From assembly GCA_949358305.1 (NCBI GenBank), contig OX442315.1:30346427-30406426 (forward strand): a stretch of DNA of 60,000 bases, given 5' to 3'. Positions 1 to 12,997 of this stretch are shown here, in pieces. The notes below the pieces were generated by a model. That model was not told where the DNA came from, searched no databases, and worked only from the letters and a program-made list of their open reading frames with translations. Position 1 is the first letter of the stretch. Each line of letters opens with the position of its first letter. Position numbers and translations under genes: made by a program. This stretch comes from Strigamia acuminata. Taxonomy: Eukaryota > Arthropoda > Chilopoda > Geophilomorpha > Linotaeniidae.

Positions 1-954
1 ATTTTGTTATTGGTCTTCCATATAAAGGCATATGGTCATAAAGAAGAAACTTGTAAAATATTATTCTGGATTTATAAGAAATAGTTTATTTTAACATTCA
101 AGCCAATACGCCATAAAGAGTAGATTAAACTGGTATTGAGTCCCACATCTTTCTTTTTTTATATCTTAAATCATTACGATATAGGACGTCTGGTATCTCT
201 TGCAATAACGTAATAAAATAAACGATGTTGCACGACCAGATGGTGGACAATATATTAGTCAGGCGTAAACAGACGTCTGGAAGCAACGTTGTCGTCTGTT
301 TTGACTAATGAGCACTGATTAAATCGAGCATAAGATTGCATACATTACAATAGGCGATGTAAACATAGTAATTTCGTTGTTTTAACGCGAGCAACTAGTT
401 TTGATGTCTTTGTAATAATTCGATTTTTTTATTTGCATCTGTAACTTGAGCTTTGTGAATTGTGATATTGTTGGTCAACTTAGGCAAATATCTAGTGCGC
501 CAACATGAATCTACAGCTTAAAAATGAATGCCGCTTATCTCCTTCTGTAATCTAAGTGAAGTTTTGAGTTTCTCTCTTTACAAACGTTAAAAATTAATAA
601 TTCAACTGCTAATAGGATACAACTTTGAATAAGTTGAAACAACTGCACTGATTACAAGATTTTTATGGGGGAAAATACAATTTTAATGCAGGCTGAGTGG
701 CTAAGCTGGCCTCCATTTAAAATTAAAGCTGTTAGCTGTCAATTTAAGCATGGGTATTGTTTGACTTATTTTATGGTTATAAAAGAAATTTGCCGTTTTA
801 TAATGATTTTGTCGCATCTCTTTGAGACAATGCTACACAACGGCACTAATTTAATTTGCAGAGTAAAGAGTTAAGATTTAATTAGTTTTTGAATTTTTAA
901 TATGGTAGAGGTTTTTAAAATGTATTTTTATTTTTATTTTAAACGTTTTTGTAG
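1..954. other. Probable intron of the upstream plus-strand gene
   Basis: No coding exon could be supported here. The stretch ends in a pyrimidine-rich tract and an AG acceptor at 953-954 that leads into a short terminal coding exon, so it is most simply the last intron of a gene starting left of the window. Short open frames in it look random. Confidence 0.5.
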
Positions 955-1059
955 GCACCGTTGCCGCCGTCAGTTGTTCAACAGCCGCTGCTCTTTAACC
1001 CCAATCTAATGCCAACTACAACTGCTCCAGTTCGAGGTCCGAGGAGGTATCCACGATGA
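955..1059 (+). CDS. Last coding exon of an unidentified gene (partial)
   Basis: After a T-rich tract and AG acceptor there is an open frame of 34 codons ending in TGA at 1057-1059. The peptide is proline-rich and basic at its end (starts APLPPSVVQQPLLFNP, ends VRGPRRYPR). Its base composition is richer in GC than its surroundings, as expected of a coding exon. Reading frame from the acceptor is phase 0. An AATAAA lies 87 bases after the stop. I do not recognise the protein; the tail is too short and low in complexity to assign a family. All other exons must lie to the left. Confidence 0.6.
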   Translation, partial: APLPPSVVQQPLLFNPNLMPTTTAPVRGPRRYPR

Positions 1060-1145
1060 CAGTGTAGTAGAATACAGCCAAAATATTTTCAATCCCTCCT
1101 TTTATAGTAATTTAATGTTGATGGTAGATTCACTTCCGTATGACT

Positions 1146-1151
1146 AATAAA
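1146..1151 (+). terminator. Polyadenylation signal AATAAA
   Basis: Canonical hexamer 87 bases downstream of the TGA at 1057-1059; a second AATAAA lies at 1444-1449 and could be an alternative site. Assignment rests on position and orientation only. Confidence 0.5.
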
Positions 1152-4100
1152 CTTATTTTCTGAGGATGCAAACTTCCTCATTTTCTACGAAAATAATGTG
1201 GCTGTTGATGGTTATAATTTTGTAATCCTAAATTGGAAAATTTCTATTTGTGATTTTTTTGCTGGTAATACGAATGAAGTAATATAAAACTTGTACATAG
1301 TACTGATATGTAAAAAGAGAATGAAACTGGTACATTGTTGTAAAAGTGATTGGGATCTCCTTAATTTTTTTTCTTTTCCTCACCCTATAATATTATGAAG
1401 TTCTATTTTTAAATTTAGGTGTACAGTTATTTGATGAGGGTTCAATAAATGTTTTTGTCCATATAAGATTTTTTTCTTTTTTAAATATGCATTTATATTT
1501 ATATTGTTTCATCTAACAACAAAGGTAAAGTTTTAGCCATTTTATTAAATAAGCAAAAAAGTGAAATGAGAAAAAAATTTAATAAAAATTTTCTAGTTTG
1601 GTGCAAGAAGAACCATAATTTATACAATCAGCAAACATTGACCAGAAAATTGAAAAGCATAACATAATTTTAGACATACTCACTTTTTAGGCAATGGAAC
1701 TGCAAATCAAATCGGTTAATAGTTGTCACGAAGATATTTTGTATCGCGGTGTAATTCAAACGGGTTAATTGACAGAAGTTTGGCAATAACTACAAGTGAA
1801 GTGAAAATACGTGTCAATATTGTAGATGGAAAGAATTGTGAAAGAAAACATGAGTTGGGGTGAAGTGAGGGCATGATTTTAATATTAATAGTAATACGGC
1901 ATTAAAAAAAATTATTGTTATAAAATTTAGGTTTTTCGTACAATTTTACCAGAAAATTGATGGGGAACTTGAGATTAGTTTGTCCATAAGAGGGTCAACA
2001 TACTGAATTTTTTTTTTATTCTTTTAATTGAAAAAAGCTTTTAAAAATGTGTTTTCTTTACGGTTCGTAATAAAATCTTGTTTAAAGTTTTTAATTTAAA
2101 ATTTCTAACTTTAGATATTTTTTTTGCGTTTCCAAGGAGGCATGACACACGTTTGTTTTAATTTCATGTGACTTAATTGCAATGTAAAGGGAAATACTTT
2201 CGGTTCTTTCTCTCTACATCCGAAGCCAGCGCAATCTTGAAAAAGATTTTTTTTTCTTGCATCTCATAGAGGAACAACTGGTCTTTTAATTGAGGAAATT
2301 CGTTTATAATGTTTGCAACAAACCTGTGCATCAGGTGAAATTACATTACTTGTGTTGACCAAACTTTGTTTTGCGTTACAACTAATTAAATTGGTGAAGA
2401 TTTTAAAAAAATTTCTTTTTAAGCTATAATAAGTATCGCATCATTACTTGCTTATTGAAATTGTAGTATGGAATATTGTCGCGGATGCAACTCTTAATTT
2501 TGTATTTGGAAAAAGTTAAAGTTACTTTGGATAATCGATGGGACAGGATTTAAACTGATTGAAACAGATGTTGAAAAGAAGCGCACATGTTGGTTTACAT
2601 GAGAACAGTGAATATTTAACAATAGACTCGTATCATTTACATACTGGGTCATCTAAGTGACCAAACATGACGTTCCACTCGTCCTTTTAAACAAATATTG
2701 AACGATTATACTGTTGTTACAGTGATTGTCATGTACCGCAATGTTTTCCTGTACTACAGAGAAGCCTAGTTTTATTATAGAAATATTTCTTTTACATTCA
2801 CGGTTAAATTCACAGCACTCACGACTAAATAAATATTTATATTCCGATATATTTCCTATTAGTCAATTCTGACAGCTTAAATTTTTTAAAGCGATTATTT
2901 GTAATCCTCTTGCTAGAAAAGAATTGTTTACTTTTTTCTCCCCCCGAGTGCCAATTTATTTGAAATAGTTTTATTTAGATTATTTTTTGTTGTGTTTTTC
3001 TTTTCTTTTTGAGTTTCAAAGCTTCGGTTCATTTAATGTTTTGCTCACGTAATCTCCTGGGCTAAGAATAAACATCAAGCATTTGGGAATTTTTGTGTGC
3101 AACAGTTGGAATAATTGAATAAGGTAAGTAAGAAGGCAGGGGACTTAGAAAAAATAAATAAATAGAAGTTGTTATACCCAGCATTTAATTAAATTCAAAA
3201 TATTTAATTTCACAAATAAAACAGTAAATATCTCATCGAAAAAGGTGTTTTAATAACTTCATTCCAGACAATTTTACTTTTATATCATTTGAATTCGAAG
3301 TAAAAGATTCAAAAAAGAAATTACATTAGTTGTTCACCTTACTGTAGGTTGCAACAAACATTCTGACTGCAATAAAAGCACAGATATCACAGCTTGACTC
3401 CTCAAGACATGTTGCAATCCTTGAATTTCACACTCTTAAAGATATCTCGTAAAAAGAAGTGTTGCAATTCCTTTTCACCAATTTTATTGCCATCAGTCTC
3501 TTTAGTTCTTCCATATGAAAAGTTTCATGTACTAATTAAAGTATCAACACATTTAGAAGTGCAAACAGCAAAGAATCTACCGCACCAATGGTTAAATTAC
3601 TTACTAGTACACCACATTTTATTTACCTTTATAAGCTGAAGTTACACACACATGCACCCAGGGGAGGTCCTCCAAGCCTCAGTATCTTCAAGAATTGAAT
3701 GGAACCACACCGAAGTATCCAAGTTGTTTTGTAGAAGTAAAATAACTTTTTCGTGGTGCATACCTGTATCGATTTGTGTGTCCACTCATTTCTGCAGTTG
3801 CTCTTTATTCTTCTCATCTTCTTTCTTTTTCCCGGTGGCCATTATGCGAATTTAATACTCATAAACTTTTATAGTATACGTCCATAAGCAGTTTTCACAG
3901 TTATATAATTTGAGTATAATAACACCTAGCTATTATTAACAGGAAATTATATGTGCTAGATAAAAAGATAAGAGATAAACGTTGCTAAGACAACATTTAA
4001 AATCTCGCTTCTGTGTATTGTGGTCTTAAATCTTAATTACGAATTTGTAATCTATATTAAAGTTATTAATGTACGGTAACTATAGTTTTAATCTATAGTA

Positions 4101-5428
4101 ATGAGAATGTATTCTTGGTACTATATAACTTTAAGTTTTAGAAGTTGTTTGATTTTGTTTCTGAGAAAAATTAAATGATAAGTTATTTATATTTTTGGTA
4201 AATGAAAGGCTTTAAGGTTTCAGATTTGTAGAATTTCTGCTTTTAACTCGTGATGCTGAAGATGCACAAGTTGTTTCTATTTCTGTCACTGCATGTCTCT
4301 GTAGTCGATGACGCTGTTAGGGGTGCGTTGGAGGATCACTCCCTCAGTAGGTTCTTATATTGGTTCGATGCAGAACACTATGGATATCAAGTGATAGAAA
4401 ATTCAATTTTAAGGCAAGTTTTCCTTTAAAAAAACATTCTTTAACTAATGCACATCCAAATATTTATAAATTTAAAAAAATATTTTTTTTTCTAAATTCT
4501 GGGATCAACAAATATCACTCTGCAGAACAATACATTTTTTCTAGCTTCTTAAACTTTTACCACTATTGACAATACATTAAAAGTAATTTACTAATCTTGC
4601 TAACTGTGTGTATAATTTTTAATTAAAAAAACGGACCAACATACTTAAAAATTTATCACTTTTTTATATTTTTTACATCGCAAAGCAACACACGTTAATG
4701 CTGCGTTATTCAAATATAATTATCATATTATTTTTTTATGTTTATATTATAAAGGTTTATTACTGCATGTATTCTAAACACAAAAAAAGGCAGCGAAGAA
4801 AAACATTAATGATAATACAGTTGCCATTACGGGTTTACCGCAAGAAAACACCCAATTGAAGCGTTGATTGGTGATATCCTTGTGGCCTCAATCCACTAGA
4901 TCATTGGGTGTTAGAGGTCAGCAATTTGGTACTCCAATCTTCAAAACTGCCCTTAGATGTTCGTGAATTATATCTTGTGAATCACTTCCCCAGTTACACA
5001 ACCTTGTTTCTGTCTAATGACCACTAAAATCGTATTTATATGAATGTATAGCTTGCATATAATGTGTGAGCATCTTATTTATATGAATGTATGTACGGCA
5101 CGTGTTATTATCTTATATATATAATGCATGCATGTGGTATAATCTTATAAACTGTGAAGCGTGATTAGCTTGGTGCTCTGTCATACAAGTGCGAGTTTCC
5201 AAGCAACAGAATTAGGCAAATGTGAAGGATTTCCTTCTGCAACTTCACGGAAAAAAGATTACAGCAATTTTAGAAAAACGATGACAGAACCTTATTTATG
5301 GTTATTGGAGGTAATTTTGTTGCGATGTGAATGATGGCCAAGCTTATGCTGTAATGGATATTAAAACTCCAGTTTGACTTTTCTTTAATTCGTAAAAGTG
5401 GTGTGAATGTTGAGTCTTTTTGATTTAG

Positions 5429-5450
5429 AATTCGTAAATTCGTAAATTCG
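5429..5450. repeat. Short tandem repeat, unit AATTCGTA
   Basis: Nearly three tandem copies of AATTCGTA. A minor microsatellite with no evident function. Confidence 0.6.
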
Positions 5451-7521
5451 CTTTATTTTAAAGTGTTGTTCAGTTGACTTTGTCTAAATACGCATTAAAT
5501 ATGCAAATTTGGAATCTGTGTATAAAAAAAATGGGGAAAAGAAGGTAAACTAATTCTATTTCTAGAATCAATAGATACGTAATTTAAGCCAACTGTTGAG
5601 TTGAGTTTAAGCACACAAAAAGTGCACAAAAGTAAAATGTTGTGTATGTTGTGTTTGTTTTCGAAAAAGTAAACAAACAAATTTTTTTTTTAAAAGTAAA
5701 GATAATATAGTAGGCGCTAATGTAAATTTGACAGCAATTTATGCCAGTGTTTAATTTGTTCATTATATTGATCGAATCCACTTGGGTAACATTGAATAAT
5801 CACCTTTTAAAACAACTGCACCGTATACAATTTGCTTACACACCGCTCTTTCTGACCTCCTCATTTTTTCGACAAATTGTCTTTACTAATGCATTTCAAA
5901 TTCCCAACAGACACTGACATCACTTAAACAAATCTCACCTCCGCAGCTCTATCACCAAAACCATTACCCTTTTAAAAGTGTAGTTCAACACCAATGACGT
6001 CACGTCGTTTCGAAGATAAGAAAGAACACTAAAGATGGATCGTAACTCAGTTTGCCTGATCTTAATGCGCGCTCCATTCCAGCTCAAGTAGTTTTCGGGC
6101 TGACCAATGGAATGAATAATGGATGACACAATACCTGCACGCTTTTGGTTTCTTGTTTTATTTTAAACTTTTTGATACAATCGAACAACTTCCAAAACGA
6201 ACAGTGACCCAATTTAAATCTAGGCTGGTTATTTCGATGAATAAAATAACTGGAAGTCATTGCAAATAATGTTAAATAGGGATTTCTTGGAAATTATGAA
6301 ACACCTAATGGATATTTTATGTATTTTTAAGAGTTAATTTGATAGTTATTGAGGTTTTGTTTTTAGTGTCTATTGATTGCTGATGTGGAATTTAGTCATC
6401 TGCTCGTTTTATACGTTTTAAGGATGATTCTTGGGAAAAAATAATGAGTTATAGTCAGATACTACATCACAGGGGATAAAATAAAGTTATAAATAAGTTT
6501 GTTTATTGAATAAAATGGATTTTTAAAAGTTTTTTGAAAGGTTTTATGATTTTTTTTATACAAAACGACGATGTTCTATGCACGAGGAAGAATAGATTAT
6601 TGATATTTCAAATTTTGGATTTAAGGTTCAGCAAAAAAATAGATAAAACTAATCTACAAGTATAAGAGAATTTTTTTTTCAATTTTTACTCTAAACTTCT
6701 AAATTTTTTCTAAATTAAAGAGAACTATTTACGATAAGTGAAGTGAAAAATAAACTGACAAAACGCAACTGAATGACTAAAACTGCGTAACAATTAGTCA
6801 CAAGTAATTTATATACGCGATATTACACGTCCAAAATAACTCGCTGCTGTATAATCAAGAATATATTGTTGGTATACTAATCAACGTTTGTTTGACCTAA
6901 AGCTTTGCTGCAACGTTGTGCTCGTCTGACCTAAGGGTAAACGCTTGCTTCGTTGTGCAGGAAAGCAAATTTCAAGGCGGAGTTTTCTTACAAATTGTAA
7001 CCATGGGAACCACTTTTTTTTTTTTTTTTAAAAACTATGTAAAAATAAAACATTGTATAACTTAATACATTACACAAGAAGTCAACACACACATTTTATT
7101 CAATTCCTGTAGCATTCTGAGCATTTTATTATTCACTTCACTTTGTTTATTTCCATACCAACCCTACTTTATTAAATTAAAATGGTCACTTAGCAACCAA
7201 ATCAAAATGTCAATGTTTTGAACATATTACTGGATTTTCCAAACAATAATCTCAATTGATTACACCAATAACCACTTCATTATCGTCATTCAGTGTCGTC
7301 ATTGTACAATATTTCATTCACTATTTATAAAAAAAAAATGTTGGATAAAAATCACTTTTTCACACGAACCAACAGTTTAAATCGTATAGATTTTTGTGTC
7401 CGATTTAATTCATATTATCTTCTTAAAGACTCCGCAGAGATTCAAACCCGAGTAGTAAGATTTATGATTTAATTCATCAAATTGCCAGTTGAAAATATTA
7501 ATAATTTGTCTTTTAAACCAC

Positions 7522-7523
7522 AG
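7522..7523 (+). other. Splice acceptor AG before the GPCR start codon
   Basis: A T-rich run followed by ACCACAG, with the ATG only five bases further on. This suggests that the coding region sits in one exon and that a 5'UTR intron is removed just before the start codon. Confidence 0.45.
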
Positions 7524-7528
7524 AATCT

Positions 7529-8638
7529 ATGGATGGCTTTTGGCTTAACGCTACTCATTACGACGATGTCTACGAGGACATTCCAAACGACGTTCAATCG
7601 CACGACTCTCTTTTCCAACTCATAACTAATGGAGTCTTATTAACATTCGTAGCAACTCTGGGCATATTTGGCAATGTCATATCAATCATAGTTCTCTCTC
7701 AACCTCAGATGAGATCGTCGATCAATTGCTGTTTTATCGCTCTGGCAACTTTCGACACATCAGTTCTTATCGCTGCCATTTTGATGTGCGGTCTCCGAGC
7801 CATACCGGAAAACCACTTTGAAATTTATCACCTCGTCATCTTCCCAACGATAATGCCGTGGGTCTATCCATTTGCACTTATGGCCCAAACGGGAAGTGTC
7901 TGGATTACGGTAACAGTTACAGCCGAAAGGTATATTGCAGTTTGCCATCCACTCAAAGCAAAATCTGTTTGTACTTATGGACGTGCGCGTGTCTACATCA
8001 TTGTCATTACGATTTTATCAATCATATATAATCTACCTCGATTTTGGGAAGTGCGACAAGTTTACGTAATCAATCCCGCTACAAATGAAACAATCTACGC
8101 TGCCATTCCGACGGAGCTTCGCAGAAACAACTATTTTGTACGAATTTATCTCATTTGGCTATACCTTATAGTCATGTATGTCGTTCCTTTTCTGTGCTTG
8201 AGTCTGCTCAATGTGTTTATTTGGAGGCAGGTTCAAAAAGCCAATAGGGAGCGACGAAAGTTGAGCAAGCATCAGAGGAAAGAGATTTCATTGGCGCTGA
8301 TGCTGCTTTGTGTTGTTGTTGTGTTTTTTATTTGTAACATTTTGGCACTTGTTTGTAACATTCTGGAAGCGTTTGATGTAATAGTGGATAACTTGACTCA
8401 CATGTCCAATTTTTTAGTTACTGTGAATTCGTCGGTGAATTTTATTATTTATTGCATTTTTGGACAGAAATTCAGGAGAATTCTACTACGACTTTTGTGC
8501 TGTCGGTTTTGCCGCCATCAAGTGGACGAAAACTTGGAGGAAAGTGTCTATCCAATGCCTAGTTTCAATACTGATACAAAACCACTCTTTTTCAGCTCAA
8601 ATGGAACGAGTTTCTATTCAACCCGATCCAAACGGTAA
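7529..8638 (+). CDS. FMRFamide receptor-like neuropeptide GPCR
   Basis: Rhodopsin-class seven-helix receptor of 369 residues, plasma membrane, predicted to bind an RFamide-type neuropeptide and signal through G proteins. Visible features: N-glycosylation site at N7; TM1 about 31-57 with GN at 48-49; TM2 with LATFD (D76); TM3 ending TAERY, an ERY variant of DRY at 133-135; TM5 about 205-231; basic loop KANRERRKLSKHQRKE; TM6 of the FFICNILALVCNI type rather than CWxP; TM7 NSSVNFIIYCIFG, which replaces NPxxY with NFIIY; then helix 8 (QKFRRILL) and cysteines 324, 325 and 328 for possible palmitoylation. No cysteine is seen at the top of TM3 or in loop 2, so the usual disulfide is absent. The ATG follows a splice acceptor by five bases. 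The overall pattern fits insect-type FMRFamide receptors; a paralogue for a related peptide is possible. No frameshift or internal stop. Confidence 0.93.
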   Translation: MDGFWLNATHYDDVYEDIPNDVQSHDSLFQLITNGVLLTFVATLGIFGNVISIIVLSQPQMRSSINCCFIALATFDTSVLIAAILMCGLRAIPENHFEIYHLVIFPTIMPWVYPFALMAQTGSVWITVTVTAERYIAVCHPLKAKSVCTYGRARVYIIVITILSIIYNLPRFWEVRQVYVINPATNETIYAAIPTELRRNNYFVRIYLIWLYLIVMYVVPFLCLSLLNVFIWRQVQKANRERRKLSKHQRKEISLALMLLCVVVVFFICNILALVCNILEAFDVIVDNLTHMSNFLVTVNSSVNFIIYCIFGQKFRRILLRLLCCRFCRHQVDENLEESVYPMPSFNTDTKPLFFSSNGTSFYSTRSKR

Positions 8639-8907
8639 CCCTAGCAACTGCCAATTTCCTTAGGATGTCCATTTTCTTATTTGTTTTTCCTTTAGCGTAG
8701 CTTTCAAATCTTTATCTTATTATCCTTTCCTCAATCTTTTTAATATCCAAATAGAATTTAAATTCAAATCTTTTAAGTGTGTTGCTAGTTTTGTATATTT
8801 TATTTATATTATTTATTTGTATTTTAAATGCGATTTTTTTTTAAAATCTTATTTGGTATGGAAACTTGGTTTTGATTTGAATTGCTCTTTAAAGCCAACT
8901 TTACTAC

Positions 8908-8913
8908 AATAAA
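8908..8913 (+). terminator. Polyadenylation signal of the GPCR gene
   Basis: AATAAA 270 bases after the GPCR stop codon, same strand; another lies near 8951. Either would give a 3'UTR of about 300 bases. Confidence 0.5.
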
Positions 8914-9644
8914 AATGTGAAACAAACTTCTTTTATGTGACATGAAAAGAAAATAAACTTTTTTTTTGCTTGCAACGCAACTTTATTTCTGTTTTTAGTC
9001 AGTTTTCTTCTAGGATGTTTTAAAAAAAAATATATACACTATAAAAAAGAAAAAACTGTGTTTGCAGTGAAAATATGAACTTTTGAGGTGCAAAATTGCA
9101 ATTTTTTATATGTATAAATGGACACTGAAGTTAAAAATAAACATTTTTACACACAATAACTGCAATTTTGTACTTTAGAAATGCATTTGTTCACTGCGAA
9201 TACAGTTTTTCCTCTTTTATACTGTAAAAATGCATACAAAAATCTAAAACAAATGTTTTTTTTAAAAAAATTAAATGCAATAAATAATTGGAACTAGTTT
9301 TAAGCTTGTTCTAATCCGTAATTGCAATGCTAATCAAAAGAACTCATACCATTGGGAAAGTGTTGAAATTCCAGATCTGTTTGTGGGTAGGATAAATTGT
9401 CGAAAAAGGTGGATGCAAAAAAAAATTTTTTTTTAGAAGTAAAAATACAATTGTTACTGTTTTCCACACTTTTATGTATAGATATTGCACATTACAAAAA
9501 AAAAGTTTTCTCTACGCACTCGCAAAGCAACTTCAACCTGCTGCGCACACTATTCCGGTTTAGTCGTGTGTAAAATGATGTCGTTGAAAATGCATTGATA
9601 TTTTCTTTCACCTACTTCTGATTCAGGCATTTTACTGTAAATTA

Positions 9645-9672
9645 AAAAAATAAAAATAAAAATAAAAATAAA
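9645..9672. repeat. AAAAT microsatellite
   Basis: About five tandem copies of a TAAAA unit in an A-rich stretch. Confidence 0.7.
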
Positions 9673-10003
9673 GATCCCTATTTTATTTCTATTTTCAGTA
9701 GAATGCCCAAAACATGTTAGCTTGACAAATAAAGTTAATTTTTTTACACAAACTAAAAGACAAAAAAATCAAGACACTGCTAAAGTCAATTATTGACTTG
9801 TTGACATGATAGTCAGGCATGCGCTTAATGAGCGTATTTACTTCTGACTTAAAGCTCAAATCAAGTAAGATGTCAACACTAAAATGTTATCTATTCAGAA
9901 ATGTTGATGCCTACATGGCTCTAACTGTGGTCAAATTAAGCTCTTAATTACTTGCTTTGGGATTTGGAATAAAAAAAAAAGTGGAACGTTGTATCAGTTA
10001 CGT

Positions 10004-10210
10004 CAGGGTTTGTGGGCTTCTTAAACCACCGTGGGTCGCGACTAAATGTGGGGTCGCGAGAAGTTTGACAGTGGAAACAGCACACAGACAATAACAGACA
10101 ATAACAGACAATAACATATATGCCTGTATAGCAATATACCAATATCCGGGGTCACGAAAAAATTTCTCGGGCGAAAAGGGGTCGCGAGTGAAATAGTTTA
10201 AGAAGCCCTG
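10004..10210. mobile_element. Non-autonomous hAT-like MITE (207 bp)
   Basis: Ends begin CAGGG and finish CCCTG. The sequence GCTTCTTAAAC near the left end is matched by its complement near the right end, as is GGTCGCGA. The element is flanked by 8-bp direct repeats AGTTACGT (9996-10003) and AGTTACTT (10211-10218), one mismatch, the target-site length of hAT transposons. The left end carries about 7 extra bases after CAGGG. It has no coding capacity, and its centre holds three tandem ACAATAACAG-like decamers (10084-10113). Confidence 0.8.
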
Positions 10211-11639
10211 AGTTACTTGACACTTCACAGGCTCAATATTGCTATGCTGAATGCTGATGTTAAATGCTCAGCTTTTATCGTTGCTTAATCTTTTAGACAA
10301 CAGTCCAGAAACAAGTGAACTTATGTAAAATGATCTTGAGAGTCCGAATCTAGCCACAGAAGTTGCACGAGGTGCATTCAATAAAACACGATAACAGGAT
10401 TTACGTCATTCTACGACATTTTAACTTGAGAATCTTGTGTTAATACTTCAGCTTTCTTCGTAAAATTTGCGAATGTTTCGTTGCTATTTAGCGACGATTG
10501 CCATCTGGTGACAGCATTTCTACTTTGCAATATTCAAACGGTCAAATGGTAAAATGGAATTAATTTAGAGCTATAGGAATCGACCTTTCTTCTTGTATTG
10601 ATATTTTTCTCATATTAACATCTGAAAATTAAAAAAAAAATAGAAATAAAAGAACACAACTTTAACCTTGATTTTAACACAATTTCGCAGTCTAAACTTT
10701 AAATCTGTTTAATTTCTGGAGAAACTAATCAGCTAATTAATTTAGCACACATTTTTTTAAAAAAAACTCTAACAAGTGCACTTTTTATCTCATTTTTCAT
10801 CAAATTTCTGAAGCGTAAAATGTTGACTTTTCATCCGGATATTATCCATGACAATTAACACGGCCAACAGTTCATTTATGGGTGCAAGCAGAAATAAAAA
10901 AAAATTAAACCATAGTTTAGCATTTTTTGACATAAAAACAAGCAGCAGCATTACCTACAGCAAAATAAAAAAATTAAAAAAAAATCACAGCTACAGGTAG
11001 AGCGCTTTAAAATTGTTATTAATTACGTCAAATTACGTCATAATGCCACATTTCCGGTAAGGATTTATGGCGGCATCTTCAGCTTGGCGATGCGAAGGTA
11101 AATCATTATTAATCGTTTATTTAGGTATGTTCGTAAATCAGAAGTGAGTTAATTCAACACGAGATGTGGATTTGAATTAATTTTGAATTTTTTTATTTTA
11201 ATAGTTTAAACTCTGCGACCACTGGATATATATTTTTCGTTGGAAACTCAGACCGAGAACAACTTGACTTGGACACGACTTGGTTACAGACATCCGCCAT
11301 TTTGACAGTGGATTTACTCACTTTCAACGAGAGGTCTAGAAGGTTAGAAAAAAGATCAACTGAAATCCGTAAGTTTGGTGCTTCAAGTATAAATAAATTT
11401 TTTTATAGCCATTTGTAAGTCGGGTCATGTAAGGAACAAAACTATATAAAATTTATGGGCGAATTGTGATATAGTGAATATTTTTATATGCAATATTTAT
11501 TATCATCTATTTATCATTACGTGATCTTTATTATTTCATATAATTGTGTTGTTTTCCTAGACCTCGGTGTAAATGCAAGACTGAGTCCTCAAGAAAAGTC
11601 TTCCACAATGTTCTCTCTGCATGTTGCATGGCATAATTA

Positions 11640-11706
11640 CCGTATTTCTTCTATTCTAACTTGTAAGAAAAACTTTTTCTCCTTATAAACACGGTGCGTC
11701 TTAGCA
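11640..11706. mobile_element. Degenerate ACCGTATTT-ended MITE
   Basis: Starts ACCGTATTTCTTC and ends GGTGCGTCTTAG, the end motifs also found in the element at 12,998. Both ends are imperfect and the target duplication is not clear. Confidence 0.45.
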
Positions 11707-12833
11707 GAAACGTTTTTTTTCTGTTGGGGGTGTTGAAATTAATCAGCATCTTATCGAAGAAATACAATAAAGTTGAAAAACTTAAAAAAAAATATAAATT
11801 CAAATTCATATGCAACAAAATCATGTAGCTTATGTTATCAGATGACAATGTAGTCTCATGAATGTGAGCAGCTGAGCACATGTCAATTATTGATTGTGAC
11901 AGTACTGTATTCTGTTGCCAGTCCCACAGTCCCACGTTGCATAATTTGTAATGCACCCGACAAGCAATCAGGGGAACTGTGATCCAATGCGTCGGTCTCC
12001 ATGCTGTTTATTTTCCTGTCACTTAAATGTGCACGTACCGAAATTTGAATGCGTATCTGAAAATTAAAAATAGAAATTCAGAAAAAAAATTCATTTGGCA
12101 TTTGTCAATTGGGTTTTGTTACCAAAAGGTGTTTCCATTGTGGTGTGCAAATGGATTTGATACTATACGTGCGCATGAAATGTTGAATGTTAAATGCACT
12201 CGAGTAATTAAGCATGTATGCATTCAAAGTGCCTATTTATGACTTGCCAAATTTTTTGAATTTTAAGCAGCGTTCAGAACTATTTGTGAGGGTTTTTTAA
12301 AACGAGAATGATAAATGGCATGAAATAAAAATTTGCAATTACATGCAGTGAATTTTGATTTGTGTATACTAATACAAAATGTAGCAAACTTATTATTTAT
12401 AGTGGCGACTGAGTTATAGAACATATGCTTTAAAGACTTGACTTTCTAATCAGCTTTTGAGACAATGTGGGCATTGAGATTTATATTTTTTATTAAATTT
12501 TCTAGAAATTAAGACGTTTAATTAAAAATCTATTTGTTTTAGTTTAAAAGAAACTGTAGAAAAATTTAAAACTTAAATTATCGTTTGGATAAATACAGCA
12601 GCTAAGTTTAACTGTTTATTACTTTTTTGAATATTTTAATGCACGAAAGTCTTGTTTAGTTGCCTTTAAAAAATCTTCAATGTCACCAGAAAATTAATAG
12701 GTTTCACATGTTTGTGTAATTAGTATTAATCACAACAATCTTTTCATTTAGATGATAAAATTGGCGAAAGATTATATATTTATAATTTAGAGATTCCTAT
12801 GTTCAATCAAGTTGATCACGACTTGACATAGAG

Positions 12834-12870
12834 GTAATCCTCGATTTACGCGATTAATTGGTTCCACGCA
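12834..12870. mobile_element. Fragment of a pogo/mariner-like terminal repeat
   Basis: Contains TCCTCGATTTACGCGATTA, an end motif resembling widespread pogo/Tigger-type elements. No opposite end was found, so it is a fragment at best. Confidence 0.3.
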
Positions 12871-12997
12871 AACCGAAATTGCTTTAAGTGGCATTGAATT
12901 GGACATTGAATAGGGTTGCACGTACAGTGGTTGCGCGGTGGATGTAAGCCTCTTAAAAAGCTGGATTAAAACATCAAAACATATATACCAATATACC

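Larger units (their letters stand above)
1152..7528. other. Intergenic region with probable 5' non-coding part of the GPCR gene
   Basis: No convincing coding exon was seen. Short open frames on both strands lack coding-like composition. A degenerate AT-rich repeat lies around 5030-5115 and a short tandem AATTCGTA repeat at 5429-5450. A splice acceptor at 7522-7523 just before the GPCR start implies at least one 5'UTR exon of that gene lies in this stretch, but I cannot place it. Confidence 0.5.

Noticed and set aside
8460-8663. Plus-strand frame overlapping the end of the GPCR
   Set aside because: Shadow of the GPCR coding sequence in another frame.
10084-10113. Three tandem decamers considered as a CRISPR-like or regulatory array
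   Set aside because: Direct tandem copies without spacers inside a MITE; an ordinary internal repeat.
11067-11098. ATGGCGGCATCTTC followed by a GAAG/GTAAAT donor on the plus strand
   Set aside because: Looks like a short first exon (MAASSAWRCE), but no continuing exon was found.
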